64,000 nt of DNA from Corylus avellana (taxonomy: Eukaryota; Streptophyta; Magnoliopsida; Fagales; Betulaceae), in the NCBI RefSeq assembly GCF_901000735.1, contig NC_081551.1, forward strand, positions 21,480,545-21,544,544, read 5' to 3'. Positions 63,806 to 64,000 of the stretch are shown here, piece by piece (the stretch's first letter is position 1; the number at the start of each line of letters is the position of its first letter). The notes beneath the pieces are model-generated. The model was given only the letters and a program-made list of their open reading frames with translations, did not search any database and was not told the origin of the DNA. The position numbers and the translations under genes were made by a program.

Positions 63806-64000
63806 TTTTTTTTTCTTTTTTCTTTTTTGAAGAAAAACTCTAAGAAATCTCATTCAAGAAGAAATCAAAGTGAAAGGATTTATAGTTCACTCTCAATAAT
63901 ATCACAGATATAGCTGGGGGTATTACCCACCCCAGTCCTATCTATGAAAGTGTCGATTGCCAATTTAGCCAACGTATGAGCTGCCATGTTTGCCTTTCGA
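63806..64000 (-). mobile_element. 3' end of a LINE-type retrotransposon, runs off the right edge
   Basis: The minus strand from the edge reads RKANMAAHTLAKLAIDTF, then GNTPSYICDIIESEL and a stop at about 63878. R.AN.AAH.LAK.A is the last motif of the RNase H-like domain (RVT_3) of plant non-LTR elements. About 50 bases further an A-rich tail (T-rich on +, 63806-63830) follows, as expected at the LINE 3' end. The domain here continues outside the window. Compare the relic at 36100-36345. Confidence 0.7.

Overview
The window is nuclear DNA from a flowering plant, a eudicot. AT-rich intergenic DNA alternates with ten intron-containing or single-exon plant genes (GT-AG splicing). It includes a nuclear gene for photosystem II subunit PsbX with a chloroplast transit peptide, and plant-only families (BREVIS RADIX, BIG GRAIN, ELF4-like, ATL). 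A woody eudicot is my guess; I cannot name the species. Two N runs (30259-30358, 63589-63670) show it is a draft scaffold.

Layout. Left edge: the 5' part of a PDAT1-like acyltransferase gene on the minus strand (1-2377). Then a six-exon BREVIS RADIX gene on + (7735-12126), a single-exon BIG GRAIN 1-like gene on + (15363-16448), a five-exon ESCRT-III VPS2/CHMP2A gene on + (22409-25435) and a single-exon ATL RING-H2 ubiquitin ligase on - (26738-27259). From 27.4 to 35.0 kb there is no intact gene: a 2.8 kb near-identical duplication sits either side of a 100-N gap, followed by a nest of transposons. Then come an MSL10-like mechanosensitive channel (37514-40622, +), PsbX (42303-42668, +), the RPA1A large subunit of replication protein A (43643-46564, -), 40S ribosomal protein uS3/RPS3 (48519-51169, -) and an ELF4-LIKE gene (59008-59352, -). 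The right edge holds the 3' end of a LINE-type retrotransposon.

These are ordinary host genes with separate jobs: oil synthesis, auxin and growth regulation, endosomal sorting, protein turnover, mechanosensing, photosynthesis, DNA replication, translation and clock function. I found no operon-like or defence-like gene system. VPS2, PsbX and RPA1A match a neighbouring trio on Arabidopsis chromosome 2 (AT2G06530, AT2G06520, AT2G06510, from memory), so this looks like conserved microsynteny with later insertions between the genes.

The most striking content is mobile. At least four elements have long terminal inverted repeats and exact 9-bp target-site duplications, typical of Mutator-like elements (MULEs); others are close. 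One, at 32900-35031, is a Pack-MULE carrying a broken host-gene fragment (DUF1645-like), and it contains a second MULE with its own 9-bp duplication and a third small inverted-repeat insert. The duplication at 27386-30258 / 30359-33169 is best explained as two overlapping allelic contigs that were not merged, not as biology.
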